Positions 1 through 6,471 of a stretch of 64,000 nt of DNA are shown piece by piece. This DNA is from Emticicia sp051209875. Lineage in GTDB: Bacteria > Bacteroidota > Bacteroidia > Cytophagales > Spirosomataceae. Both the position numbers and the translations under genes were made by a program. The stretch is from positions 1-64,000 of the forward strand of contig NZ_JBNTQY010000002.1 in the NCBI RefSeq assembly GCF_051209875.1. The letters run 5' to 3'. Numbering within the stretch: the stretch's first letter is position 1; each line of letters opens with the position of its first letter. The notes below the pieces were generated by a model that was given only the letters and a program-made list of their open reading frames with translations, searched no databases and had not been told where the DNA came from.

Positions 1-40
1 TCCCCCTTGCTCCACACACACCGCCAACTTTTATTCGGAA

Positions 41-140
41 ATAAAAGCTTATTCCTTCTTAATCCTTTTAAACACTCCTAAACCCTTCTTATATTTGCTT
101 ATAACTCTTTAAAACTTTTTAACCCTCCTTATTACTTCTT
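41..140. repeat. Ten tandem degenerate 10-bp repeats (phased pyrimidine tracts)
   Basis: Ten successive 10-bp units fit the loose pattern AANNCYTYTT, for example AATCCTTTTA, AACCCTTCTT, AACCCTCCTT and ATTACTTCTT. The 10-bp period places one A-tract and one pyrimidine tract per helical turn. The array ends at the start codon of the small protein at 143. Direct repeats in front of a small protein plus a ParA-like ATPase resemble plasmid centromere or operator arrays such as those bound by ParR or StbA. The function here is inferred. Confidence 0.55.
90..97 (+). promoter_or_regulatory. Candidate -7 box for the 143-463 gene
   Basis: TATATTTG matches the Bacteroidota -7 consensus TAnnTTTG and lies 46 bp before the ATG at 143, inside the phased repeat array. 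A protein bound to the repeats would therefore sit on this promoter. No clear -33 TTG was seen. Confidence 0.4.
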
Positions 141-142
141 AT

Positions 143-463
143 ATGGACACAAAAACTATCATTCTTAGCCTTATCAAAGAAAACAAACGTTACTGGGGTA
201 AATTACTCTACCAAGAATATTTTGACCTCTTTCAAAAGATTCATTCTAATCAGTTTTTAGCCGATTTGATTAGTAAAGACTTAGGTTTCACATTCACAGA
301 AAAGCAAATGGAAAATCTGAAAAAACGCTACCATACCAACGCACCAAACGTACCAGTTTCAAATAGCTCTCAGATATTTAAAGAAACCCCCGCTGAGCAA
401 AATCTTTATGACCAAATCTATGGTAAAAGCAAAAAATCTGATTTTGATTTGAATAATATGTAA
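143..463 (+). CDS. Small helical plasmid protein, candidate repeat-binding StbA/ParR-like partner
   Basis: This 106-residue protein of unknown family starts at an ATG directly after the 10-bp repeat array. The N-terminal half is rich in Lys, Tyr and Leu and predicted helical, with a possible helix-turn-helix stretch around residues 37-64. The C-terminal 40 residues are polar and probably disordered. It is followed after 73 bp by a ParA-like ATPase and then a one-TM protein. In R388-type stbABC operons a small DNA-binding protein binds direct repeats just upstream of its own gene and precedes a Walker ATPase. The layout matches, but sequence homology was not recognised, so the DNA-binding role is inferred from context. 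Confidence 0.6.
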   Translation: MDTKTIILSLIKENKRYWGKLLYQEYFDLFQKIHSNQFLADLISKDLGFTFTEKQMENLKKRYHTNAPNVPVSNSSQIFKETPAEQNLYDQIYGKSKKSDFDLNNM

Positions 464-504
464 AATTTGAAATTTATTTTCTCAAATATCGAATTTTTTG
501 TTTT

Positions 505-512
505 TATTTTTG
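505..512 (+). promoter_or_regulatory. Candidate -7 box for the ParA-like gene at 537
   Basis: TATTTTTG fits TAnnTTTG and ends 24 bp before the ATG at 537. It lies downstream of an in-frame TTG at 498, which argues for the ATG as the true start. Confidence 0.4.
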
Positions 513-536
513 CAATTCACAATTAAGCGATATTTT

Positions 537-1241
537 ATGAAAAGAGTAAATTTGGTTTTACAGTCAAAAGGAGGGGTTGGTAAATCTCTATTTCTGTGGT
601 TTATTGCACAGGTAGAAAAAGAGAATAAAACTGCATTCATCGACCTCGATGAGTCAACCGAAACAAGTGCCACTCGTCTAGGTTCGATAGTAGGAGAGAG
701 TCGGGTTCGTCATTTCAAGATTTTGAATGAAAACAAAAAGTTAGAGAGAGAAAAAATCTTAAACCTCTTTGAAACATTGGCAGAAACCAAAACAGATAAT
801 TGGTTCATTGATTTCGGAGCTTCTGAAAGTGAAGAGTTCAGGCGTTTATTAGAATTCGATATTTCAGCCAAAGGGCTTTCGGATGAATTAAAAGATTTAG
901 GTATCGAACTGCGTATCTTTATTATCATTGCTGGCAGAGATGCTCTTATCAGTTGCTTACGATATTACAATGCAATGAAGGTTGTAATATCCGATGCGAT
1001 TCCTTTTGTAGCATTAATGAATGAAGGCACTTTCGGAGGTTTAGAATCCATCGAGCAGGGAGCTAACGCACTAACAAATGCTGGAATTGAATTTAAAAAA
1101 TTCGGAGGTTTGGGCGAGTCTGAAAGTGCGAGAGATGTCATTCGATTAATAACCGAACAAAAAGACCCATCAAGTCTGAACTTCGCTGGGCGTTTGACTT
1201 ACAAAAAAGGTTTAGAACAAGTTCAGAAAATATTGGAGTAA
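537..1241 (+). CDS. ParA/MinD-like deviant Walker ATPase (StbB-like)
   Basis: 234 residues. A deviant Walker A motif (KGGVGKS, residues 11-17) follows a beta strand, then FIDLDES as the A' region and a WFIDFGAS Walker B-like strand. These place it in the ParA/MinD/SIMIBI class, which forms ATP-dependent dimers on DNA or membrane. It is divergent from the canonical ParA at 1881, so the plasmid carries two such ATPases. The ATG at 537 was preferred over an upstream in-frame TTG. The stop overlaps the next start as TAATG, so the two genes are probably translationally coupled. A role in segregation or conjugative positioning is inferred from the layout. Confidence 0.75.
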   Translation: MKRVNLVLQSKGGVGKSLFLWFIAQVEKENKTAFIDLDESTETSATRLGSIVGESRVRHFKILNENKKLEREKILNLFETLAETKTDNWFIDFGASESEEFRRLLEFDISAKGLSDELKDLGIELRIFIIIAGRDALISCLRYYNAMKVVISDAIPFVALMNEGTFGGLESIEQGANALTNAGIEFKKFGGLGESESARDVIRLITEQKDPSSLNFAGRLTYKKGLEQVQKILE

Positions 1242-1678
1242 TGGTGGAAATAAACGAACTAAAATATAGATTCGGTCAAAAATACCAACTACCTGAATCG
1301 TCGATTGATGAAAGTTTGATTCCGCTATTCATCGCAACTGAAAATTTAGAAAATGTAGTTCATCAAAGTCTTACAGAATCATCAAAGATTAATTCTGAAT
1401 TGACCCACAATATCAGAAATAGTATAAAAAGTATTCAATACGATAATCCGAAAACTGCTTTTATTGGTAATCTGAGTATTTATGCCATTCCAATTCTGAT
1501 AATTTGCGTTACGGTCATTATTCTTTGGTGGGGTTGGGTATTCAAAAGTACACAAAACGCTAAGTTTGAAAACTTAGAAAGGTTGAGTAAAATTGTTATA
1601 GTGAAAGATAGCGTTTATTTTGTACCTAAAGAAAGTTTAAAATTTACTCGAAAAGGTGTAATTTTGTTAGAGAAATAG
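1241..1678 (+). CDS. Single-span membrane protein coupled to the ParA-like ATPase
   Basis: 145 residues of no recognised family. A hydrophilic N-terminal domain of about 70 residues is followed by one strong membrane span near residues 75-98 (a run rich in Ile, Leu, Val and Trp) and a short, basic C-terminal domain. Its ATG overlaps the stop of the ParA-like ATPase, so the two are made together. It could anchor the ATPase to the membrane, a role expected of a mobilisation or plasmid-positioning complex. That is inference from gene order. It has no lipobox or signal peptidase site. Confidence 0.6.
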   Translation: MVEINELKYRFGQKYQLPESSIDESLIPLFIATENLENVVHQSLTESSKINSELTHNIRNSIKSIQYDNPKTAFIGNLSIYAIPILIICVTVIILWWGWVFKSTQNAKFENLERLSKIVIVKDSVYFVPKESLKFTRKGVILLEK

Positions 1679-1769
1679 TATCCCGAAAGATAAAGTTGTG
1701 AGAACATCACATCGTATAACAACGTAAAACGATGTATAACGATTTTTTATAAATTATTTGAATCAGTAA

Positions 1770-1800
1770 AAATGCCTTCTTTTGGGAGGCATTTTTCTTT
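1770..1800 (+). terminator. Intrinsic terminator after the StbABC-like operon
   Basis: The arms AAATGCCTTCT and GGGAGGCATTT pair around a short T-rich loop, with G-U pairs near the tip. The stem is followed by a T-rich tail. It is placed between the 1678 stop and the parA promoter and should separate the two partition-type operons. Confidence 0.75.
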
Positions 1801-1840
1801 ATGCAAAAAAGATAAAAAAAGTACTTTAAAAATTTAATCA

Positions 1841-1878
1841 GGCTAAATTTTTCCCTTATATTTGTTAAAAATTTAGTC
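1841..1878 (+). promoter_or_regulatory. parA promoter inside a 12-bp-arm palindrome (candidate autoregulatory operator)
   Basis: GGCTAAATTTTT (1841-1852) and AAAAATTTAGTC (1867-1878) are inverted copies with one mismatch. They flank the -7 box TATATTTG (1857-1864). The ParA that follows has an N-terminal helix-turn-helix region. In known type Ia systems such ParA proteins repress their own promoter from palindromic operators, so this is a good operator candidate. Confidence 0.6.
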
Positions 1879-1880
1879 AC

Positions 1881-2822
1881 ATGATTAGTCCAGATAAAGT
1901 CCTAAAATTCATTAAACAGAAATCTGCTTTGAATCTTACCCAGTTGGAGAAAGAAGCAAACCTACCTAAGAAGACACTACATAAGGCTTTGCAAGGTACA
2001 CTTACGCTCAATGAAAAACATTGTAATTTATTAGAGCCAATTTTAAGAGATTATGGCTATGCCGATGAGTTATTCTCGAAAGCGAAAATTATTTCGATGG
2101 TCAATCACAAAGGTGGAGTAGGAAAAACAACATCTACTATCAATTTGGGAAAAGCTCTTGCAGTATCGGGTTTTAAGGTACTTCTAATAGATTTCGACTC
2201 TCAGGGAAACACCTCTCAGTGTTTCGGTATATACGCACCCGAAGAACAAGTGATTGATGCTATTCTTGATAATAAAGATTTACCAATCATTGAAGTCGCT
2301 GAAAATTTCTACCTTTCACCATCGAATATTAAGATGGCTTATCGAGAAACCGATTTGGTTAACTCAATTGGAAATGAAAAGAGATTAAGAAACAAACTGA
2401 ACGAAATCAGCGATAGATTCGATTTTATCTTGATAGATTGCCCACCTGCTTTAAATATTTTTACCACAAACGCTTTGGTAGCTTCTGATATGTGCATTGT
2501 GCCATTACAGCCAGAAGCTTATGCTTTCTATGGCGTCGAGAATTTATTTAATAGAATTTACGAAATCAGACAGCACGTTAATAATACTCTCGTTGTAAAG
2601 GGTATTTTGTTTACAATGGTATCAAATACCTTAGTTCACAAAAATATGATTGATTTCGTAAAAGAGCAGTACAAGCATATTCCTGTTTTCAATGTCTCGA
2701 TAGAAAGAGCGACTATTATCCAACAGTCTCAAGTGGCACAGAAAGATTTATTTTCTTACGCCCCAAAATCAATACCTGCATTGCAATATATGGAGTTAGC
2801 AAAAGAATTTATGACCATCTAA
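1881..2822 (+). CDS. parA: Plasmid partition ATPase ParA with N-terminal HTH
   Basis: 313 residues. Residues 1-60 form a Cro/XRE-like helix-turn-helix region (LTQLEKEANLPKKTLHKAL). The ATPase core follows with KGGVGKT at 77-83, a strand ending LLIDFDSQGN (A' motif), and FDFILIDCPPAL (Walker B). This is the type Ia ParA layout, where the N-terminal domain binds the par operator and the ATPase moves ParB-bound plasmids over the nucleoid. The ATG follows the -7 box by 16 bp. parB starts 12 bp downstream, forming a parAB operon. Confidence 0.93.
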   Translation: MISPDKVLKFIKQKSALNLTQLEKEANLPKKTLHKALQGTLTLNEKHCNLLEPILRDYGYADELFSKAKIISMVNHKGGVGKTTSTINLGKALAVSGFKVLLIDFDSQGNTSQCFGIYAPEEQVIDAILDNKDLPIIEVAENFYLSPSNIKMAYRETDLVNSIGNEKRLRNKLNEISDRFDFILIDCPPALNIFTTNALVASDMCIVPLQPEAYAFYGVENLFNRIYEIRQHVNNTLVVKGILFTMVSNTLVHKNMIDFVKEQYKHIPVFNVSIERATIIQQSQVAQKDLFSYAPKSIPALQYMELAKEFMTI

Positions 2823-2834
2823 TGAATTAAAAAA

Positions 2835-3806
2835 ATGGCAAAGAATAATTTTATGAATGCTATGATTAATGCTGATTTGCCTAAATCAATGTATTCGCAA
2901 GATGAAAAAATCAAAAAAGAACTCATAGTTTTAGAGATACTCAAAAAGTTTATTCCACCATTAGCCCCAGACGAAAGGACTCAACTTGAGCAAAATATAT
3001 TACAGTTTGGCTGTAAAGACCCTTTGATTGTTTGGGAAACTAAGAAAGGAATCATTGAGCCAACTTCAGCGACACCTAACGAATTGTGTTATGTGCTAGT
3101 TGATGGCCATAATCGACATGAGATTTGTCAAAAGTTTAATCTTGATTTCAGAATAAACTTGATTGAAATTCCAAGCCTCGAACAAGCCCAAGATTTTATG
3201 ATTGACCATCAGTTAGGTCGTCGTAATTTGTCAATTGAGCAAATGGCTTATTTACGTGGAATGAAGTACTTGGCTTTGAAGCAAGAAAGAGAAAATTTAG
3301 ACTTGACCAGAGATAAAACTGGTAAGTTTAAAACCGAAAATAACCGTAGTGGTCACTTTGACCACCACGGAGATAATGAAGATTCTGAGAGCATCGAAAC
3401 CCGTAGTGGTCAAAGTGACCACCACGGTAAAAAAGAAAAATTATCAGAGCAATTGGCCAAAGAATTTAACGTAGGGGAGAAGACAATTAGACGAGATGCT
3501 GACTTTGCCAAAGGTATTGAACTTTTGCCAACTGATATTAAGAATCAGGTTTTGCAAGGAAAGTCTTCATTGAAGAAAACTGATATTATTGAAGTTGGAA
3601 AAATCAAGGATATTGATGTTGCCAACCAAAAAGTACAACAACTTATTTCGGAAACTGAAATCAAAACGGTTAAGAAAGAAACTGAACCGAAAGAAAAAGT
3701 TTTAAATGTACTTAAATCGTATTTGAGTACACCCGAAGATTGTGATAGTTTAATTTCAGAGATTAAGAATATTAAAAAGGAGATTTTGAAGCAAGTAAAT
3801 GCGTAA
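2835..3806 (+). CDS. parB: ParB-family partition protein with internal palindromes in its gene
   Basis: 323 residues. Residues 40-150 hold a ParB/Srx-type N-terminal domain, with VDGHNRHEI in place of the usual G-E-R-R CTP-binding motif. A helical HTH stretch follows (LSEQLAKEFNVGEKTIRRD, about residues 205-223), then a charged C-terminal region probably used for dimerisation. A linker near residues 170-198 contains two near-repeats RSGHFDHHG and RSGQSDHHG. Their codons form two 27-bp palindromes, possible centromere sites. The GHNRH variant suggests altered nucleotide use. It is in an operon with parA. Confidence 0.88.
   Translation: MAKNNFMNAMINADLPKSMYSQDEKIKKELIVLEILKKFIPPLAPDERTQLEQNILQFGCKDPLIVWETKKGIIEPTSATPNELCYVLVDGHNRHEICQKFNLDFRINLIEIPSLEQAQDFMIDHQLGRRNLSIEQMAYLRGMKYLALKQERENLDLTRDKTGKFKTENNRSGHFDHHGDNEDSESIETRSGQSDHHGKKEKLSEQLAKEFNVGEKTIRRDADFAKGIELLPTDIKNQVLQGKSSLKKTDIIEVGKIKDIDVANQKVQQLISETEIKTVKKETEPKEKVLNVLKSYLSTPEDCDSLISEIKNIKKEILKQVNA
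3344..3370. repeat. 27-bp palindrome inside parB, copy 1 (candidate parS)
   Basis: CCGTAGTGGTCA and TGACCACCACGG are 12-bp arms with one mismatch around the spacer CTT. It lies in the linker of parB. Its centre is 57 bp from that of copy 2. A ParB-binding site is inferred, not shown. Confidence 0.6.
3401..3427. repeat. 27-bp palindrome inside parB, copy 2 (candidate parS)
   Basis: This copy has the same arms as copy 1 (CCGTAGTGGTCA and TGACCACCACGG), but the 3-bp spacer is AAG, the reverse complement of the CTT in copy 1. The encoded residues differ around the centre (H-F versus Q-S), so the conserved element appears to be the DNA palindrome rather than the peptide. Confidence 0.6.
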
Positions 3807-3825
3807 ACCATAATTGTGGAAAAGT

Positions 3826-3845
3826 GCGGCCGCCCGCCGCCCCCC
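3826..3845. other. Short GC-only tract with a NotI-type octamer
   Basis: Twenty consecutive G/C bases, starting GCGGCCGC and ending in a C-run, followed by a C/T-only stretch. It stands out in a very AT-rich window and lies 20 bp after the parB stop. Natural and artificial origins are both possible. Confidence 0.6.
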
Positions 3846-3941
3846 TTTTCCCTTTTTTGAAACAATTTGATTTTTTTCTTCTCTCTTTCTCGAAAAGAAC
3901 TGTCCTCACAACTTTATCTTTCGAGAATCACAGTTTTAAAC

Positions 3942-3950
3942 ATATCCACA
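3942..3950 (+). promoter_or_regulatory. Near-match DnaA box
   Basis: ATATCCACA differs by one base from TTATCCACA. It lies on the opposite strand and 132 bp from the exact box at 4074, at the AT-rich edge of the origin region. Confidence 0.4.
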
Positions 3951-4073
3951 TTGATTATCAAATAATTTAAAATGTTTATCAAAGAAATATTTGATATGAT
4001 TTCGGAGAAATAAAAATTGCACTTTGCGAAGAGTTATAATGCTAAAAGTGCTTGGAATATATAATTAATTTAA

Positions 4074-4082
4074 TGTGGATAA
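4074..4082 (-). promoter_or_regulatory. DnaA box adjacent to the iterons
   Basis: TGTGGATAA is the exact reverse complement of the DnaA consensus TTATCCACA. It sits five bases before the first iteron, a common arrangement in iteron plasmids that use host DnaA with their own Rep. Confidence 0.65.
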
Positions 4083-4087
4083 CTCGT

Positions 4088-4345
4088 AAACCGAGAAATG
4101 TTACAGTATAAACCGAGAAATGTTATACTTTATGCAGCACTAAAACCGAGAAATAGTATAGTGTAAACCGAGAAATATTATACTCAAAACCGAGAAATGT
4201 TATACTTGGTTATATTTGAAAACCGAGAAATATTATACTTGATTTAAACAGAAAACCGAGAAATATTATACTTATTTTTGACTGTTTTTGTGCCTAAAAT
4301 AGGAAAACCGAGAAATGTTATAATAGAAAACCGAGAAATATTATA
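4088..4345 (+). repeat. Plasmid origin iterons (nine copies)
   Basis: Nine direct copies of AAACCGAGAAATNTTATA (slightly varied in copies 1 and 3) start at 4088, 4110, 4143, 4165, 4187, 4220, 4253, 4305 and 4328. The first six gaps are 22, 33, 22, 22, 33 and 33 bp, multiples of 11, so the sites lie on the same helix face. The last two gaps are 52 and 23. The Rep_3 initiator gene follows. This is a classic iteron origin. Confidence 0.92.
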
Positions 4346-4447
4346 CTCTAAAAGCACTTGAAATTGCTTAAAAAGTGTCGTATTCTATGTCTTTAATAGC
4401 TTTATTTGAATACTTTTGATTTGTTCCGATAGATGTTACATTGAGTA

Positions 4448-4480
4448 ACACCGAGAAATGTATAAATTAAACCGAGTAAT
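4448..4480 (+). promoter_or_regulatory. Two degenerate iterons before rep (candidate rep operator)
   Basis: ACACCGAGAAATGTATA (from 4448) and AAACCGAGTAAT (from 4469) are decayed copies of the iteron, 21 bp apart and 60-90 bp before the rep ATG. In iteron plasmids, such degenerate copies near the rep promoter are bound by Rep to repress its own gene. Here that role is inferred. Confidence 0.55.
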
Positions 4481-4541
4481 TGTTTTCATAAATCGGCTTT
4501 AGTTGCGTAAATTGCAATTTTTAGTTTCAATAATTGAGAAA

Positions 4542-5510
4542 ATGGATAAAAAATATCAGCCTCGTAAAAATAATTACCAACCAAATAGATTGACACTGGC
4601 AAAACAAGCTTATACTTCAATTGAAAAAAAGATATTTGCTTTCATTGTGAATCAGATAAATCATACTGAACAACAGACTGGAAACTTGACTTTGGAGATT
4701 CCATTGGTAGAAGTGGCTAAATATGTTCCTTATGCTAAAATTCAAGAAGCTGCACAATCACTGGTAAAGAAAGTGATAGAGTGCAATGTCGATTTTAAAG
4801 ATGAATTTCGCTATGTTGTTCCGTTTCCAGAGGTTTCATATAATCTAAACCGTAGTGGGCTTTTGGAAGTAACTATCTATGATAAAGTTGTACCATTATT
4901 TAAAGAGCTTGGAAAAGAATATACAAAGTATCAATTAAATGTTTTTTTAGAATTAGAAAGCATTTATGCTCAACGAATGTATGAAATCATTTCATTACAC
5001 TTGGGTAGGAGAGAGCGAGTATTTACTTATACCTTAAAAGAATTACAACATATTTTGGATTTTCCTATAAAGTACGAAAATTTTGATGTTAAAAGGTTTG
5101 TATTGGGACCTGCACAAAAGGAGTTAGAAAGCAAGGTTGGCATAATGATGGAGTACATACCATCAAAAAAAATAGGCAAAAAAGTTGTTGAACTTCAGTT
5201 TACGATTAAGACCAAAAAAGAAATTGCCTACGGATTGGTTGAATCTGATTTTGAATCTTTATCTGAACTTGATTTTCATGAGCAAAGAAGAATAGTAGCC
5301 AAACTGGTAGATGAATATAACTTTAATGAAGGATTGAAAGATGCTATTTTAAAAAATACCAGCTTACTCAGAAAATTCATAGAGTTAGATAGGGGATTAG
5401 AGCATGGATTATATAGTTCTCAGACTAATCCAGTTGGTTATGTTGCTCAATCAATCAGGAATGAAGCAACTTTATTAGGAATAGAAATTAACGAAAGCAA
5501 GACCAATTAA
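4542..5510 (+). CDS. repB: Replication initiator, Rep_3 (RepB/RepE/RepA) superfamily
   Basis: 322 residues from the ATG at 4542. An in-frame TTG at 4503 would add 13 residues but is less likely. The N-terminal winged-helix domain carries the typical NRLTLAKQAYTSIEKKIFAF opening and the ELESIYAQRMYEII helix. The second winged helix follows with a KYENFDVKRFVLGPAQKEL strand-helix unit. These proteins bind iterons as monomers to open the origin and as dimers to repress rep. The adjacent iterons confirm the role. The last about 80 residues look helical and may be involved in regulation. Confidence 0.92.
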   Translation: MDKKYQPRKNNYQPNRLTLAKQAYTSIEKKIFAFIVNQINHTEQQTGNLTLEIPLVEVAKYVPYAKIQEAAQSLVKKVIECNVDFKDEFRYVVPFPEVSYNLNRSGLLEVTIYDKVVPLFKELGKEYTKYQLNVFLELESIYAQRMYEIISLHLGRRERVFTYTLKELQHILDFPIKYENFDVKRFVLGPAQKELESKVGIMMEYIPSKKIGKKVVELQFTIKTKKEIAYGLVESDFESLSELDFHEQRRIVAKLVDEYNFNEGLKDAILKNTSLLRKFIELDRGLEHGLYSSQTNPVGYVAQSIRNEATLLGIEINESKTN

Positions 5511-5603
5511 AGCGTTTGGGATTGAGTAAATTGTATGAAATCCTTTATCTGGCAAAGCCGCTAAAGATTGAGTTACGAAAGCCCGCCTGGAAGGAACGCC
5601 CTA

Positions 5604-6041
5604 TTAATCTAAAAATATTTCTTGTAATGGACTTACTTTTAAATCGGCTTTTAACTGATTGAGTATAGCTTTTACTTCTTCAGGTTTCCAGACTAATGGA
5701 TTTTTGAAGCGTTTTTTGATACCAATATTATCTTTATCAATGATTCCTAAAAAATAGAGCTGTTTAAATAATTTATTTTCTTCGATAAATTTTGAGAAAG
5801 ATTCTAAGAATGTATAGTATTCAACGATTGGTTTTTTATCAATATTGAGCAAATCTGCCAACACTAAAAAGTCTTTATGAATCATTATATCTCCCCCATT
5901 CAGCTTTGAGTAAGCAGTTGAAACCGACACATCTAACCTTTTGGCAATATCCCTAATTTCAAAGTCAGTTACTTTTATTCTATCTTGAATTTTTTGCTTG
6001 GTAGCATTATAATCGTTTAGTATATTTTCAAACTTTCTCAT
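5604..6041 (-). CDS. HTH-domain plasmid regulator (hypothetical)
   Basis: 145 residues. Residues 20-75 contain a Cro/XRE-like helix-turn-helix (DFEIRDIAKRLDVSVSTAYS), followed by a helical C-terminal half of no recognised family. It lies 3 bp after a 65-residue protein and is co-transcribed with it. The promoter of that pair is overlapped by a 10-bp-arm inverted repeat, so this protein may be an autorepressor. The pair could be a regulatory, toxin-antitoxin or immunity module. No toxin fold was recognised. Confidence 0.65.
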   Translation of the reverse strand: MRKFENILNDYNATKQKIQDRIKVTDFEIRDIAKRLDVSVSTAYSKLNGGDIMIHKDFLVLADLLNIDKKPIVEYYTFLESFSKFIEENKLFKQLYFLGIIDKDNIGIKKRFKNPLVWKPEEVKAILNQLKADLKVSPLQEIFLD

Positions 6042-6044
6042 TTA

Positions 6045-6242
6045 TTATTTGATATTATCGGGGTAAATCCTCGTGATAAACTCACGAGTTCGACGGTCAT
6101 AAACGTTGCCATGAGTCCAAATAATTCCTTGATTATTTACCCATTGAACCGCTTTTTTTGTATCATGCACAAAACCAAGATGCAACACTTTTTCTTCATT
6201 ATTGTAGAATGTAGCTGCATAATCATTCTTTTTGCCTTTCAT
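6045..6242 (-). CDS. Small hypothetical protein paired with the HTH protein
   Basis: 65 residues from the ATG at 6242. Longer in-frame starts at 6281 (ATG) and 6296 (GTG) exist, but the GTG overlaps a -7 box and cannot be transcribed from it. The protein is basic, with aromatic beta-type stretches (DYAATFYNN, KAVQWVNNQGIIWTHGN) and a C-terminal RRTREFITRIYP. No family was recognised. It is the first gene of a two-gene operon with the HTH protein at 5604-6041. Confidence 0.55.
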   Translation of the reverse strand: MKGKKNDYAATFYNNEEKVLHLGFVHDTKKAVQWVNNQGIIWTHGNVYDRRTREFITRIYPDNIK

Positions 6243-6259
6243 TAGGTGAAAAATAAAAA

Positions 6260-6303
6260 TTGTGGAACGGTCACTCAGCATGAGGAAACGTTCCACAAAG
6301 TTA
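6260..6303 (-). promoter_or_regulatory. Promoter with a 10-bp-arm inverted repeat (candidate operator)
   Basis: TTGTGGAACG (6260-6269) and CGTTCCACAA (6289-6298) are perfect inverted arms 19 bp apart. On the minus strand TAACTTTG (6296-6303) fits the -7 consensus and overlaps one arm, so transcription would start inside the repeat. A repressor bound here would block the 6242-5604 operon. Confidence 0.6.
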
Positions 6304-6333
6304 AACTAATAAACTTAATTGTACTACCTTTTT

Positions 6334-6377
6334 ATCGGTTTGCACCACCCTTAAAGGTGGTGCAAACCGATTTTTTT
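6334..6377 (+). terminator. Perfect 16-bp hairpin with T-run
   Basis: ATCGGTTTGCACCACC and GGTGGTGCAAACCGAT pair perfectly around a 6-base loop and are followed by seven Ts on the plus strand. Flanking genes are leftward, so as a terminator it would act only on antisense transcripts. It could instead be a structured leader or protein site. Confidence 0.6.
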
Positions 6378-6434
6378 CAAAATCAGTCCTAAGCCTTGCG
6401 ATGGGCAAAGCGAACAACAATTCCTTGATTTAAT

Positions 6435-6471
6435 GCTTGCATCGCTGATAGGCGATGCAAGCCGATTTTTT
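6435..6471 (+). terminator. Second related hairpin with T-run
   Basis: GCTTGCATCGC (6435-6445) pairs with GCGATGCAAGC (6452-6462) and is followed by CGA and eight Ts. Its right flank GCAAGCCGATTTTTTT resembles that of the hairpin at 6334 (GCAAACCGATTTTTTT). It abuts the stop of the DUF932 gene and is also oriented against that gene. Confidence 0.55.

Noticed and set aside
4088..4345. CRISPR-like reading of the iteron array
   Set aside because: Repeats are short (18 bp) and the spacers are short and irregular (multiples of about 11), with a Rep gene next to them. It is an iteron origin.
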